Part shown: one piece after another, positions 42,202 through 42,460 of the stretch
Layout of the letters: every line of letters begins with the position of its first letter
Numbering within the stretch: position 1 is the first letter of the stretch
NCBI GenBank assembly: GCA_017694755.1
Contig: JADIMO010000063.1
Span: 1-42,460, forward strand
Origin: Candidatus Cryptobacteroides merdavium
Lineage (GTDB): Bacteria > Bacteroidota > Bacteroidia > Bacteroidales > UBA932
Length of the DNA: 42,460 bases
Direction: 5' to 3'
Notes under the pieces: model-generated
Database searches by the model: none
What the model saw: the letters and a program-made list of their open reading frames with translations, nothing else
Told to the model about the DNA's origin: nothing
Program-made: the position numbers and the translations under genes

Positions 42202-42247
42202 GCTTTTGCCGTTTTCTTCCGGCCTTTTCAGTGAAGATTGAGGCAAA

Positions 42248-42279
42248 TTTGGAGTTATTATAAATTGCAATTATCTTTG
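42248..42279 (+). promoter_or_regulatory. Promoter for the last (partial) gene
   Basis: TTTG (42248-42251), 20 nt, then TATCTTTG (42272-42279): a full consensus match, with an ~20-nt leader to the ATG at 42305. Confidence 0.75.
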
Positions 42280-42304
42280 CGGCCTTTGACAAATCGCTGC
42301 AAAA

Positions 42305-42460
42305 ATGAAAAAATGGATTGGACAATTCACATCTGAGGACTGGATCATAGTCTTTGCAGGTGCAATAATACTGGCTCTGGCCATAGCTTTTCCTGCTGCC
42401 ATGCCGGAAATGCCCAAGACTCTGAATACTGCCCAGGACTGGATTTCAGCACTGTACATG
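42305..42460 (+). CDS. Membrane protein, possibly YeiH/UPF0324-type putative sulfate exporter (5' fragment)
   Basis: Only the first 52 residues are visible (MKKWIGQFTSEDWIIVFAGA, then a hydrophobic helix IILALAIAFPAAM and a soluble EMPKTLNTAQDWISALYM). A short amphipathic start with a conserved-looking EDW followed by a long hydrophobic helix resembles the N-terminus of Bacteroidetes YeiH-family putative anion exporters. The fragment is too short for certainty. The gene runs off the right edge and has its own promoter. Confidence 0.5.
   Translation, partial: MKKWIGQFTSEDWIIVFAGAIILALAIAFPAAMPEMPKTLNTAQDWISALYM

Noticed and set aside
1..42460. CRISPR array, transposase, integrase, tRNA or rRNA
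   Set aside because: Reading through the window I found no regular direct-repeat array, no transposase or integrase motifs, and no T-loop-like or rRNA-like conserved stretches outside coding regions.

Overview
The window is a contiguous piece of a Bacteroidales (Bacteroidota) chromosome. The lineage is inferred from several signs. Promoters match the phylum's TTTG-N19/20-TAnnTTTG consensus. Starts are A-rich and lack clear Shine-Dalgarno sequences. There are phylum-typical families (DUF4492 beside cydA, DUF4923, an alpha2-type GlyRS, lipoproteins with fibronectin-III-like modules). The context coaX - outer-membrane protein - TPR - lptC - ppiD-like is also typical. I see no rRNA, tRNA, CRISPR array, insertion sequence or prophage; this is mostly core genome.

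Layout, left arm (1-25.6 kb, 18 of 24 genes on the minus strand): tpx-DUF4492-cydA-cydB (peroxide defence and cytochrome bd oxidase; cydB is cut by the window edge); a divergent ThiL-like gene and a DUF4923 protein; a three-gene lipoprotein operon (4.8-9.3 kb) ending in a multi-module surface protein; glyS; sufS-sufE-sufT-like-folK; divergent ruvA and a small membrane protein; ybeY-mnmG; a TonB-like transducer and hflX; frdA-frdB; an Ntn-hydrolase; ruvB.

Right arm (25.9-42.5 kb, 11 of 13 genes on the plus strand): mfd; coaX, outer-membrane protein, TPR protein, lptC and a PpiD-like chaperone (cofactor and envelope biogenesis); ychF (minus); a secreted nuclease/phosphatase-fold protein; galK; a CpXC protein (minus) divergent from an unrecognised CorA-topology membrane protein that overlaps a GNAT acetyltransferase; and the start of a membrane transporter.

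The most interesting signal is chromosomal rather than a protein system. Gene orientation flips from mostly minus to mostly plus at about 25.6-25.9 kb. Spot counts of G versus C change sign in the same direction in genes oriented against that trend, although ychF does not follow. The switch falls in a very AT-rich 328-bp gap holding three tandem AG(n)TTTTCAAC-like repeats and a near-consensus DnaA box. Two perfect ParB-site (parS) palindromes, GTTCCACGTGGAAC, lie 10-11 kb away, one just after ruvA and one inside an extra segment of MnmG. Together these suggest that the window spans the replication origin and part of its ParB-loading zone. This is an inference from sequence alone; whole-genome skew would decide it.
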